This document shows, piece after piece, positions 13,104 to 25,400 of a stretch of DNA of 64,000 nucleotides. Position numbers and translations under genes: made by a program. Origin of the DNA: Certhia americana (Eukaryota; Chordata; Aves; Passeriformes; Certhiidae); contig CM031858.1 of NCBI GenBank assembly GCA_018697195.1, positions 132,259,241-132,323,240 on the forward strand, given 5' to 3'. The notes beneath the pieces were generated by a model, which worked only from the letters and a program-made list of their open reading frames with translations, was not told the origin of the DNA and did no database searches. The number at the start of each line of letters is the position of its first letter. The first letter of the stretch is position 1.

Positions 13104-14876
13104 GTATGTACTGCTCTGTGTAGAAAAACAAAAAGATATATTTCACAGGTGCTGCTTAACCACTCTCCTGCTCTGTGTACTCCCCATTTCCTCATTCAGA
13201 CAGGCATTCCTGAAACAAGCCATCACGAACAGCCACCAGTAGCACAGGGTGAAACTGATGGCTTGTGTGAACTGAGCCTGTCCACAGGGCTGGCAGTGAG
13301 GCTGGAAGAGCAGCCCCTTCCTGCCCCCGGAATGGGTAACTGTAGAAGCCGTCTGTTTTCCATAGTCTGATTAGGGACAGCAGGTGCCACTTCACTTTTG
13401 AGCCATCTTAGTGAATGAATTTGATCTTTTACATTTTCCAGTGTATTAACAGTACTGTTAAAATACTTGAAGATTTTGCAACCCGCTCAGTAAAAATTCC
13501 TTGGAAGAGCTCTGAGAACTGCAGATTTAAGTTATTTCAGTTATGATCACTTTTGGAGCTACATCTGGTTTTGTTCAGTGCTCTCTGTCATTGCATTAAT
13601 GGCAAATACATTCCAAGAGGTCTTTAGATTATTGTCTGATTTTCAAATGCCAGGAATGCTTTCTATGGAAGATGGGCAAACTTCTTGGATAATTTTGACA
13701 GGGACAGCTTTCTTTGTGTGTAGTTTTTGTGTTTCTGCAAGTATTACAATATATTCATTATCAAATCATACCACAACTGACATTCAATGACTAGCAAATA
13801 ATTTCTTCTCTATCAGCTACCTCTATCAGTACATAATCTTCCTCACTATTACAGTCCAATTCCAGATGCTCAGTCTTTAAAATTACATACACTGGAAAAG
13901 GCAAAAATTAGATTAAAATCAAACACAGCTGTTTTATTTCTCAACAATGACTGAGTTTATGCTGTTGTTACTGTTGTTATAGCATCTAAAGGCCTTAAGT
14001 TTTGGGGCTCCTTTGTTATACACAAAGGGAGCACAAAACTTGTTGTATCCATTACAGTTTGTAGAATCACAGGGCTTGATCCTGGATAGGGATGAGTGTT
14101 TTGGTTCCAAATCTGTAGAGCACTAGAGCATATGCTAATTTTAAGCATGTGAGTAGTTCCAGCAATGTAAATATTATTATCAATGGAAATATTGGTATGC
14201 TTAATGTTACACAAGGGGCGTACGTGCCTTGCAGTGTCTGCTGCCTGAGTGCTCAGCACTTTGCACTGAGACTCCAGTGAACACGATAAAATCTTTTTTG
14301 TGATACATTTCTCGTGCTTCAGTCTCAGGGCACTGCTTCGTTTCATTTCTAGTATTAAGGGGTAGTATGTCGCATTTCAGTGGCTTTGTGGTCTTGAAAT
14401 GTCCGTAATTGCAGCAAAGACAGCTTCCTCTGTGGAGCCTGTTGGCCTGCACAGTCACGTGTCATCAAATACTGTATTGCCAGTTTTTGTTGTGTTTGTA
14501 ATGTGCTATGTGTGGAATATCATATACACCTACTGTAGCATAAATTCTCACAGAAATATGGTCCCTGTTCCAAATAGGTGGCAAACTGAAGCATTGAGCA
14601 GTGTGTAGATAAAGCAGTTTTGCTGGCTGGCTTATTTGCCATGAAAAGATTTGGGTTTGCAGATACTTTTTGTTTGCAGCTGCTATTAATTATGACACTG
14701 TTTTGCATCTAACAAGCAGTGTGAACAGGATTAATTTCAGATTTCAGACGTGTCACCCCTTTGATAATTTTACCTGTCTTCATCTTACGTACAAGCAGTA
14801 AAAACACAATTTACAAAAACATAAAGACTGCAGCAATGGTGATATTCTAGTCTTGTTTGTTCTTTTTACTTTTCAG
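13104..14876 (+). other. VPS13B: VPS13B intron, 1.8 kb
   Basis: Unique-looking sequence with a mildly GC-richer patch around 13190-13340. No element I can name and no exon seen. Confidence 0.8.
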
Positions 14877-15229
14877 CACCACCGAAGTTTCTTCAGCCAT
14901 TTTTATCTGATAAGAACATGCCATCTGAACTAGAATACTTGGTAGTTTCCTTTGATGAGCCCCATGTATATTTTCGACAGTGGAACGATGAGTCAGTGTT
15001 CCAGGAGATCCAGTTTTCGACTCAAGCTGACTGTAAACTTCTGGAGTGTCGAAATGTGACCATGCAGAGTGTTGTGAAACCTTTCAAAATCTGGGGGCAG
15101 ATTGCTGTTTCCAGCAGCAGCACAGCAGGAAGGCTGTTTGACTGCACGATAATGGTTGACCCTATTTTCATCAGCTTTGGCCAATACGCACTTCATTCTC
15201 TAAATACAGCAGTTCAAGCTTGGCAACAG
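14877..15229 (+). CDS. VPS13B: VPS13B coding exon 3 of 22
   Basis: 353 nt, window residues 127-244, ending in phase 0. The acceptor is tttcag at 14876; the donor is gtatgc at 15230. The peptide begins PPKFLQPFLSDKNMPSELEY and contains KLLECRNVTMQSVVKPF, then LNTAVQAWQQ at the end. The Met at 14918 is internal, not a start: the frame continues upstream to the acceptor and joins the previous exon in phase. It leads into the adaptor-binding repeats. Confidence 0.96.
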
Positions 15230-16970
15230 GTATGCAAACACAAGAATGAGAAAAAAAAAGTAGCTAATGTAATGAATTTAATAGCAAATTAGAATATCTA
15301 CTGCTTTCATTAAAAATATTTCAAGGCATAAAAGCCCTAACTTATACTGAAATAGCTTTTTCCCCAATGAACATTAATTCTGTGATAGTAATACAAATTA
15401 GGAAAAGGCATGTAAAGGTAAAGGTAGCCAGAACGGCCTGAGTTTCAGTGAAACTACATGGATTTATATCAGAATAATCAAAACCCCGGTCTTGAAATGC
15501 AAAATATTCCATTAATTTATGAAAAGGTGAGTGCCACATGATACATCATCTCAGCTCAGTCTGAGCAACAGCACATATTGTTTCCAGCTACTACTTCCAT
15601 CCTTATTGAAGTCCAACACTAGTTTCATGTTACATTCTGTGCAAGCAGCATTAATGGCTGAAACCAGTCCCAGTATAAGAAACTTGCTTCTGCAATGACC
15701 CCTCAAAGGCCTGTAATTCCCTTACTCCACTATAGCCTTGAAATCAAATCATTCTCTTCATCTGCCTGAAGACCTATGTGGAGCCTGGGAATTAATTACC
15801 TATCATGGCACTACAATAACAAAGCCCCCAAAAAAGAATAAAACATCTGTTTTATATCAAAAAATTCTTTTTTAAGGGCATTCCATGGTTTTCTTGTTGC
15901 AAAAGGACATTCATAAAACAAGATCTAGTGTGATTTAAATCTTCACAGCTGGCTCAAATATCAATGTGAACAAAAATCTTTGTAGATCCAATTTCTGGGT
16001 TTTGTCATATTTTGAACAATGCTTTTAATAAAAAACAAACAGAAAGTATAAGAGAGTCCTTGGTAGGCTGTTTAAAACCAAAATATTTCTGACTTAGTAC
16101 TAGTCCCTCATCTAAGACATGTGTGGCAACTACTGCAAAATGGCCTTCAGAAAGGTCAGTTTCCTCTTAGGGTGGGAGAAAAAAAGTTCCCTCAGACATA
16201 GCTATACATATAAATAAAATATGGTGCATAAATATTTAAATGTTTTAAACCACATCACAGTGTGAATGACTGACTGACTACTCTGTGCCTTGAAGGAATA
16301 TTCTGAGTTGAAAAAAATGGAATTGTATATTTGATTAAGTAGAGCCATATGTCGCATGGTATATTGCTGACAGGTACATTCTATGAATAGTTGGTACTGA
16401 TTTATACATGGATTTGGCAATGTTAACATGAGCCACAGGAGGATATAATTCTGTAATTGTTGCTGTAATTTTCTCGTTTCCTCTCATGTCAGGGGTACTT
16501 GCCACCATGTTCTGATGTGGTGGGTATCTAGCCCAGAGTATTTGAGATTAAAAACTTGCACCGCTTTGAAATTAGGGAACAGTTAACACGCAAGTGGGTT
16601 CAAAATAGCTTATTAAATTAATTGTTGCCAAGATGTTTTTGTGTGACTTTACCTCCAGTTTGAGGGGGTTGGCATGCCCTGAACAGGGAGGGAATACATT
16701 TCCCAGTAATAAGCATTGTTTGATGTTTGCTGTTCGCACAAAATGCAATATAAATGCTACAACTAGAAGCATGAATTTAATAACTGGGAAGGGGTATTTG
16801 AATTCTCCACATATTTTTTACTGGATTAAAATCTGGAGCAAGTGATGTTGGAGTCAGTAGACAGACAGATGAAGCATGAAACAATTTGGCCGTGCACCTT
16901 TAGGTCAGGAGTTCAGAATTAACAGAAGTCTCTGTCAGTGTCTTTGTTTCCTAGATATAGACTGATTTTA

Positions 16971-16995
16971 GTTGTTGTTGTTGTTGTTGTTGTTA
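16971..16995. repeat. (GTT)n microsatellite
   Basis: Eight tandem GTT units in a row, followed by a degenerate GTTATTTT. A candidate length-polymorphic marker. Confidence 0.92.
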
Positions 16996-17895
16996 TTTTG
17001 GGGGGTTTTTTAAGTAATGGTGAACATTTTGAGAGTACATTAATCCTAAAAAAACCCCAGGCTTTATACTTTTAAGTTACATGCTGAAAATCTGAGAGGA
17101 TTAAAGATTTTAAAAGCAGTTTCCCCTTTTGACATATTTCACTGTCTAATCTGAAATCCCTGTTTAACTACAAGCAGTAACTGGCTAATGCACATCTAAA
17201 TACAAAGCAAGAGTAATGGGTTTAATAATTGAAGACCTGGGCAAGGAACTTCAATATTGTTAATTTAGTTTTATTATTTAATAATAACACAGAGACTATC
17301 AAGTGAGATAGAAAATGCATGTCTCCTGTGAATATATATTGGAGAAGTGGTGGAGTGTGGGGGGAGGTTTTCCCCCTTATTTGGGTATTTAAGCCTTTAT
17401 GAATTGTTTTACCACCTTAGTGCTTTGAGATATCTAAAGACAGGGGGTCAGCTGAGAAAACAACTCCCCAGGTATGGTACAAAGTGTTATTTCTGGGAAA
17501 AAGCTTTTCCTTTGTGGTCTCGCATTGCAGCTGTTTTCTCAAACTCCTCAGAAGTTAGAAAAGCTCCTGTTTTAAACCAGTTTTAGACCACTAGAGCTTC
17601 TTTTCCTCAAGGTCATGGTGCTTCACCGTTCTGTTAGCAGTTGCATAAGTTTTCTTAATGAGCTGGGATGAGTCAAAATGACATCTGTGATCACAGAAGT
17701 TTCCCCATCTTTCTACAATAAGCCCAAAGAAAATAGGGAAAAGGGTACTGAAGGTTTCTAGCTGAAAATGCCAGGACATTGCTATGAGAGTGTAGTTTAA
17801 AGAATCCTAAGGAAAATGTTCTTTTCTCTTAGAGGGCCTTCAAGGGAGATAAATTGCTAGAGACTTTCTGTGGAAAAAAACATTACTAGGTGGTA

Positions 17896-17917
17896 GTGTG
17901 TCTGTGCGTCTGTGTGT

Positions 17918-17960
<43 letters not shown>

Positions 17961-17996
17961 TCTGTGTCTGTGTGTGTGAGTCTGTGTCTGTGTGTA
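17896..17996. repeat. compound (GT)n microsatellite
   Basis: About 100 bp of alternating G and T, with a pure (GT)n core from about 17922 to 17958. On both sides are interrupted units of the types gtgtct, gtgcgtct and gtgagtctgtgtct. The unit tgtgagtctgtgtctgtg occurs twice in tandem to the right of the core. Confidence 0.95.
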
Positions 17997-19751
17997 GATG
18001 AGAGGATGAGAAAAAGCTTGCACAAGTCTTCAGTAGCTTGTGAAGCACAAAGAAAATAACTTTGTGCATATAAAGAGGCCTAGGCTTTTAGGGTGTGGAT
18101 TTTTTCCAGCTCCAGAAATGCTTTGAAATAGCTCTGAGCTAAGACACAAGCAAAAAGGTCTGAGAGAGGGAAAGCCTGGTGACTAGTATTATGTGGGATG
18201 TATTTCCCCCTCTCTGAATAGAATTCACAAAATACTTGAAAGACCAATAAAGGAGAGACACTTTCCAGGCCCCTCTGAGACAAAAGAACAGCTGAAAAAT
18301 TATCTAAAGAGGGGCAGGAAATTGTCCCTCAGGAACTGACCCTAATCTGTATCTGATTCAGGCTGTTAATCTTTTGCTGATTCTTTTGATTTGCTGTTTT
18401 AATTCAGAGAAGGTTATTTTTCTAATCCTCACTTAGGTGTTTTCAGCTCCTCGAGTCATCATTCAGCCCTTCAGCATCATTGCCACACAAATGCCCTGGT
18501 TCTATTTGGTTTTATTGTGCCTGGTTTCTCTAGACATTCTTTTATCAATCAAGATTTCTTCACTGCATCCTTTTGCTGACTTTTTTCTCTCCTTTTCTGC
18601 TTACTCTAGAAGCTTCTACTGTCAGACTTCAGTAGCAATGTGACATCCAGTTCCCTGTGATAGGTACAGGGTGCTGCTGCAGATCCCCAAGGACAAAGAA
18701 GTATGGGTGTCCAGTACATAGCTGCCACAGTGAGCTAAAACATCCTCAAGCTTCCTTGATGTTCATTTAGTCATCTTGTTAGCAAGACTGGAGGCATCAG
18801 TAGCTTTCTCTTAAGCCTAGCATCATAGAGCAATGCCCTGTTACGTAAATCTTGATGTTTCCTTGGTTAAAACCTTGGAACAATTATAAAATAGAGCCTA
18901 AAATACCTCTTTCATTTAACTTGGAGAACTGTTGTTGTTAAAAGCATTGGATTCTAGTAGCAAATCTAGCTTTCAAGACTAATGATTAATGGCAGTCATT
19001 CATCAGCACCAAAAATGTGTGCAAGTGTATCAATAATTCCTGACAGGATAACATTCCCAAAGCAGAATTTAGAAATTCTATGCGTGCCAGAAACTCTCTG
19101 GATTCTCTTTTCCCTCTGGGAAATGCAAAAACTTACAATTGGTGTTTACTTACTTAAAACTAAGTTAACTAGTAAGGTAAAAAGAAGGATGTTCATCCTC
19201 TTATGGCATTGTTCTTGTGAAAAGAAAAAGCTTTTCTTAAATTCCCCTGGGGTTGTGTATAGGTTTGACTCTAACAACATGCTGAGCTCTGTGGATAGTA
19301 AATCCTCCCTTTTAAAAAGAACATTTTGCAAAGCTGTAACAGGAAAATACATATATTTGTGGTAGACTTATGGGTATGTGGGTATGGCAGCTTGACAGTA
19401 AAAAGTCATAGATCCTCCACTAGAAAATGCCAAAATAAACTCTGCACTCTGAAGGGGCACTGTAAATGTCAGCCTTTAGCACACTCAGATCTGCTACTGA
19501 ATGTGATACTGACATAGTGCTCTGTAATGAGTTTTGCTGCTTGGAAGAAGTGCAGTTTTGGTTACACTCACCTTTCACTTCACAAAAGATACCTGATCTT
19601 ATGCAGAAGAAATCATGAGATTTGGGAAGAAGTTTTAATGTAAATATTCTTATGCTAAAATATTCCTAGGGTGAATAGTATTTGCACAAACACTCCCAGG
19701 CAATCATCCTGACATTCAGTTACAAAAGGAATTACAACCTGCCTTGATTAA

Positions 19752-19992
19752 GGACAAAGAGGCAACAGACACAAACTGAAACATAGGAAGATCTGAGGAT
19801 CATGAAAAACATCTTATCTATGAGGGTGACCAGTCACTGGAACAGATTGCCCAGAAAGGTTGTGGAGTCTCCTTCTTTGGAGATATTTAAAAGCTGCCTG
19901 TATGGGATCCTGTGCACCTTGCTCCAGGTGAACCTGCTATAGGTGACCTCCAAAGGTCCCTTCTAGCCCAAGACATCCTGTGATTCTGTCTG
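19752..19992 (+). mobile_element. CR1 LINE 3' fragment, sense
   Basis: It reads in CR1 order: ggacaaagaggcaacagac, acaaactgaaacatagg, tgagggtgaccagtcactgg, attgcccagaaaggttgtgg, gacctccaaaggtcccttc, ending in the terminal repeat-like tgtgattctgtctg. It is diverged and 5'-truncated. Confidence 0.88.
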
Positions 19993-21443
19993 TAGATTCA
20001 CCTTAGGTTCTTCTGGAGTAATCAGTAGTGAATGTGCATTCAAAGATGCTAAACTGAGCATACCTTGCACACTTCACTTCTCAGAAAAACTTCCATGCGC
20101 ATCACCCAGTATTGTGCTACAAGCAATGTACCAAACTGGTTTTCAAGGACAACTAAGGCTGCATAGGGATCTGTGAGGAAATATTTCTCTCCCTTGTTTG
20201 ATGTGTGAATTTCTGCAGGCTTCCAGGCACACTGTTATCAAAGAGTTAAGGGACCCATATGATTAGAGACAGGGAAGATGCTCTTTGTAATGTCTGTTTA
20301 AAAAATCCACTGAGAAAGCAAGGAGGGGAAGCAGAATCAGCTCTCAAAAACCATGGAGGTTCCATAAGTTACAGAAAACATCCTGGGAAGAAAGAATGAG
20401 AAACAAGTAGCTGAACTATGTTGTGAAGAGCAAAACCAACGGACAGAAAAATATTGTCTTAACAGTGTGCTAGGAAAGATGGGTCAATGAGAGGTAACAA
20501 AACCCACAAGATTTATATTTTGTGTTAGAACCATTAAATTGCACAAAGACTATCCAGATTTTGGATTCTTTGAGTAATTGTTGCAGTTTCTAGATAGTTG
20601 TTTGTAAGTGGAAGGTGCCAGCCCACTAGTGACTAGGGCAGAAATACGTGAGAGATGATCTCCAAGTCGTCAGTCCCGCTTTGACCTCTCCCATACAGGG
20701 GATTATAGTTAGTGCCTTCAGGGGTAGAAGACCTGTAGCTGTGTCAATTTTTGTGACTATCATACAGTCTCATTGTGTCAACAGTGTGGCAAGCAGCCAG
20801 ATGAAAAGCAGAAAGAGAGGGATGGAAAGATGCTAGAGAAAAACTATTGTAAAATCTAACATACTTTTAAAACCCAAGATTTTTTTTTTTCTACTAAATG
20901 GCATGATGCATTTACAAACTAGTCTCATGGAGCTATGAAAATACTCTGTCTTCTTTCTTTTCTTTAGTTGTCTTTTCAAGTGATGTGGTATAAGGAAAGA
21001 GGGAGTCTTCAGCTGAGCCACAGCAATATTTCAAAGTAGAAGCAGAAGCTGGGGAAGAGGAACTGTAAACCTGTTGGCCTGAGAGCTCAGTTGTCAACCT
21101 CTTCATGCCTCTCTGCTCAGCTTGTTTTACCCCGTCTGCCCTATGTAACATCATTTCCCACAGAATTTAATGTTGCTGAAGTTTTTTACCCAAATTAGAA
21201 AACTTAGTTTTATTGTAGTTTAAATCTTTAAGATTTGCATTACAGAAACATAAAATAAAATATTTTAAGTCATATGATATATTTTGTCAACCCAGAAACT
21301 AAATTTTTCAGAGATTACTATGAGCCAAAGCTGAAGGAATAGATCTTGCATTTCTGTGTTGTAACAGTCGCCACTGGGGCAGCTGCCAAATGTCCTGCAA
21401 CTGACATTGATTCTTACTGGCTTTCATATCCTTTTCCTTTCAG

Positions 21444-21605
21444 AACCAATGCCCTGAGGCAGAGGAGTTTGTCTTCAGCCATTTTGTGATCTGTAATGAC
21501 ACCCAAGAGACGCTGAGGTTTGGCCAGGTGGATACTGATGAGAATATTTTGCTGGCTACTCTCCACAGTCACCAGTACAGCTGGCGCTCACACAAGTCCC
21601 CACAG
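21444..21605 (+). CDS. VPS13B: VPS13B coding exon 4 of 22
   Basis: 162 nt, exactly 54 codons (window residues 245-298), phase 0 at both ends. The acceptor is ttttcctttcag; the donor is gtatgt at 21606. It encodes NQCPEAEEF and then FSHFVICNDTQETLRFGQ, with HSHQYSWRSHKSPQ at the end, all close to human VPS13B. The 'ICNDT...LRFGQ' pattern is typical of the beta-sandwich modules of the VAB region, where VPS13 proteins bind their membrane adaptors. Confidence 0.97.
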
Positions 21606-22185
21606 GTATGTCAGAAACATCCCTTCCAGGGCAGCATTTGCTAAAGCTGATGGTGGCTTTATGCACTGATTCTTTGGTTTTCTCTGTGGTCTCAACTATC
21701 TCTAAAGCTCGAGTTCCTTCAGGAGTCACATACTGGGGTTGCAACACAAAGAAGAGGTAAACGAAGAGTGAAGAAAGCCAGAAGTCTTTAAAAGTTACTC
21801 AAGGGTAAAACTGGATGTGCACTTTTTGTAAAATGAAGCAGTTGTGTGAAGCTTCTGAAAAAAAAGGAAAGACAGCTTGCCAGGTTTCTATAACTAAGCG
21901 ATCCATGTTTTCTGAGATGTACATTAGAGGTTTGGGGAATTTTTTTAACCAATTGTTTTTACCAGAAGCATCTGTTCACTGAAATTGTTTGCAGAGCAGG
22001 GTCAAACTGGACAAAGCTCTCAACGTAGTGTTTGCCTTAGAAAAGATTTGAGATTGTCAAGAAACACCCCACTTATATAGTTTAAATAATATAGTTTCTG
22101 GATTATTGGATTTTTTGGTTTAAGGATTAACACTGAAACTGAAATAAAATATTTTAAACTATCAACAGGAAGTATTTCAATGACA

Positions 22186-22470
22186 CTACAGAGTCATTTA
22201 AGTTGGAAAGACCTTTAAAATAATTGATCCAAACCAGTACTGCCAAGTCTACCACTAAACCATGTCCCTAAGTGCCACATCCACACATCTTTTGAAGACT
22301 TTCAGGGATGGTGACTCAGCCATTCCCAGGGTAGCTTGTTCCAATGCTTGACAGCCCTTACCATGAAGCAACTTTTCCTAATATCCAATCTAAAGCTTCC
22401 TGGCACAACTTGAGGCCATTTCCACTTGTCCTATTACATGTTACTTGGGAGAGGAGACCAGTACTTGGGT
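22186..22470 (-). mobile_element. CR1 LINE 3' fragment, antisense
   Basis: It reads as the reverse complement of a CR1 3' end: ttaagttggaaagaccttt, then 'ccatgtccctaagtgccaca', 'ttttgaagactttcaggga', 'ggtgactcagccattccc', 'ttgttccaatgcttgacag', and 'acttgaggccatttcc' with 'gggagaggagacc'. It is well ordered but diverged; the right end is approximate. Confidence 0.9.
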
Positions 22471-25400
22471 GGTGGTGAAAAACAGACTTCTCATCTTAAT
22501 TCAAGACAGGACAAGTACTTAAATCTAATTTTAAAACTGTTTATGAAACAGCAAACTCATTTCTTCTCTTTTCTTAGTATATACCCAGCTCCTGCTGAGT
22601 AGGAAACTACAGACCTGTGCCACCCCATTTGCTGAGCAGTAGTCCTGCCCTGAAGAATTACTAAAATTTTAACAGATCCTAGGAGGAATGTAGTGAATAG
22701 GAGTTCCTAACTCCTCTAGAGCCCTAGGAAATACCAGTCTTAGCATGTGAGAAAGAAGCCAGATTTTGAATGGTAATTCTAAACAGGAGTTGTGCCCACT
22801 TTCACTGCTGACAAGTTTCAAGTTACACTGGGAGCCAGAGATGGCAAATTTACTGTGGTTTTCATTCACATGTCAGCTGGTGGATATGCAAAACTACTGA
22901 ATTTTACATGAATGTGGTAATCTGTGCAGAGTGAAATCTGCCAGAGTAAACAATTGCAGTTGGCACTAAAGTCCAGGCGTAAGTTAAGAGAAAGCCAAGC
23001 TAATAAAGGACTATCTTAGCCCAGCAACAGAGGAGCTGTTATAAAAAGTGTGTGGTGGTGTAATAGTGACAGAGAGAGGACTTTGAGACTCTGGGGTGCT
23101 GTATGTCCCTTTCCATGTTTTAAAACAAAATGCCTGTGATGCCCCATCCCACAGGTGAGCAAACCAAGTGGTGACTGTGCTCTGTGCAACTGGGCACGTG
23201 GCAGAGTGTGAGACAGGATCCCTGCTCATCAGGTGTCTGACACAGGATTACAGTTGTTGTAGTTCCCTTTGGTTGGGTGAGGGAGAAAGAGAGATAATAA
23301 GTGTAACCTATATTTCATAACCAATTATCACTTGGATTTGTAGCAACCACCCAAAATTACATTTAAACCTTTTCATAAATACAAGAATGAGGAAGGAAAT
23401 ATTTAAAACAATGTAAATAAACCCAGAACTAAGTAGGGCTTTCCTCTTAAAAATTTGTTCCATCCATTTTCTGGTTGCTTACATAAAATTATTCAGTTGT
23501 GAGAATCCTCATTTTAGATAGATATACTAAAGGTGTAGTTCTGAGTATGGTGTATATTCAGTAATGGTGCAAACAGGAAAGAGTTTAAAAAATAAGATTA
23601 TCTCAAGCAAGTGAAATTTGAATACTTAAAATGACAGCTCAGTACTGGTACTTTCTCTTAGTTGCAACTGAACTGCTGAAAATCACCATCAGAATATATG
23701 GTATTAGACATCTAACACCTGGAAAATTTAAACTGTGCTCTCAGTGTTTGAACAGTGCAAAAAATTCCATTTTCATGGCTGCTATAGCTATATAAGTTTC
23801 CTATTAAATGAAAAACAAGTGCAGGATGAAAGGTGGAAAAGTGCATCAGAAAACCAAATCACACATAAGGAAGTGGGTGAGGTGACAGTAGGAGCTTCAG
23901 ATTCATTTTTCAGATACTCATTCCTCAGCTAACAGTTGGTGATGTCAATGGGTTTCCCTGGTCTGCTTTGCTCTGATCATTTTTAGATTCACTGAAGAAT
24001 TGGGCTGATAAAAAGTCAGGAGTGTCATGATGGATTCCCATGTCCCAGGAGATGGCAAAGCTAACAACTGACTCCTGACTCAGCCACAATCCTGGCCAGC
24101 AGGCTCTTTTAGTAGGGAGCGTATACTTCCCTTGTCCCAGCTTTTGGAATAATTTCAAGACAATTTCTGCTCTCTTAGCATTTTTAAACAGCCATGTCTT
24201 GTTGAGAAATTTTGAGACTAAATAACAGCACTGAGGTAATTTCACTTGAAACAATATGGAAGTCACTTTCACACACAGTTCAGATAGAAGCAAATTTTCT
24301 TTACAAAGCTCTTGTAAAGAGAGAATCAATCATTCCCCTATAAGGCTATTCATTTGGTTATTGCCGATACGAGTCATTGTAAATACAGCATTCAGAATGG
24401 CAGTTCATCTAGCCAGTACAATCTTTTGTCGTTTTAAATCACACAAAACAAGTGTGTTTAAATATTATTACAAACGTTGTCATGTACATATTTTTAATGA
24501 TTAATACAAATCCTTGAAATGCAAACAACAACTCAATCAAGACATCAGGTTGTCCCTGCTTTACTATGGCACTTTTCTAATTGTTTCCATGCAAAACTAT
24601 CTTGCAGCTTGTTATGCAAAGGTCAGAATAATGCCCAAGCAAGGACAAACCCTCTGAGTGTCATATTCGTGGAATGCTAGATGACTTCATAGTTATGAAA
24701 TTATTTCATTTCTCATGATAATTCCTGACTTGCCAAGTTAGTGAATTTTAGGAACTCTGAGAGCAGATTGTAAGATAAATGTGAAATAATCCATACTTCT
24801 GGAGTCAGGGACTTCCCTCCAGGCATTAGTTCATACTTGACTTACTTGACTTACTCCTGGGGATAAAATGAGTTAGGACAAGGTCTTAGATACCACATTC
24901 TCTTACTGGGAAAGAAAACCAACTTGCACAACTTTGGCTGGCTCATGTTTCTTGTTACACAGGCACTAAGAAGCAGCGGTTGCCATGAAATACTTTATTT
25001 AACCTCTGCAAAATGTTTTTTTAGTATGGCAAGGCAGTTCAGTTAAATGAAAATAAACAGTTTTAAAAGGATTGTATTTCTTTTACATTCACATCAATAA
25101 AATTCTCCATTTTTCTTTTGCTAATTAAGCATACAGAGATGCGGTAATTGCCCGTTTAAATTATTTAACACAATTAAATATATATACACCTAAAATATTG
25201 TTTTTAGCAGATAGTTTTATAATGCTTTATTTACATTTAGAATTAATTTTATTATTAATGCAACTATAGGCTAAAATTTAAACAACTTCAACTTTGTTAT
25301 GTTACAAAAATAGCTATAGCACACCAAGGATTTGGATTTATCAGTTCTTGATGGTGTCCCTCCAACTGTTTGGCTTAACTTAAAGCTCCTTGCTTCCTTC

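Larger units (their letters stand above)
15230..21443 (+). other. VPS13B: VPS13B intron, 6.2 kb
   Basis: Contains a (GTT)n repeat at 16971, a compound GT microsatellite at 17896-17996 and a sense CR1 fragment at 19752-19992. The remainder is AT-rich, unique-looking sequence without a recognisable exon. Confidence 0.85.

Noticed and set aside
13957..14346. 129-codon open frame on the minus strand
   Set aside because: Intronic, no family resemblance, and no promoter or splice sites to support it.
17896..17996. Repeat array of CRISPR type
   Set aside because: Units are contiguous GT-type simple sequence without spacers, in vertebrate DNA.
23925..24329. 134-codon open frame on the minus strand
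   Set aside because: Lies in a VPS13B intron, with no recognisable domain, no splice context and low-complexity-like composition; expected by chance in 64 kb.
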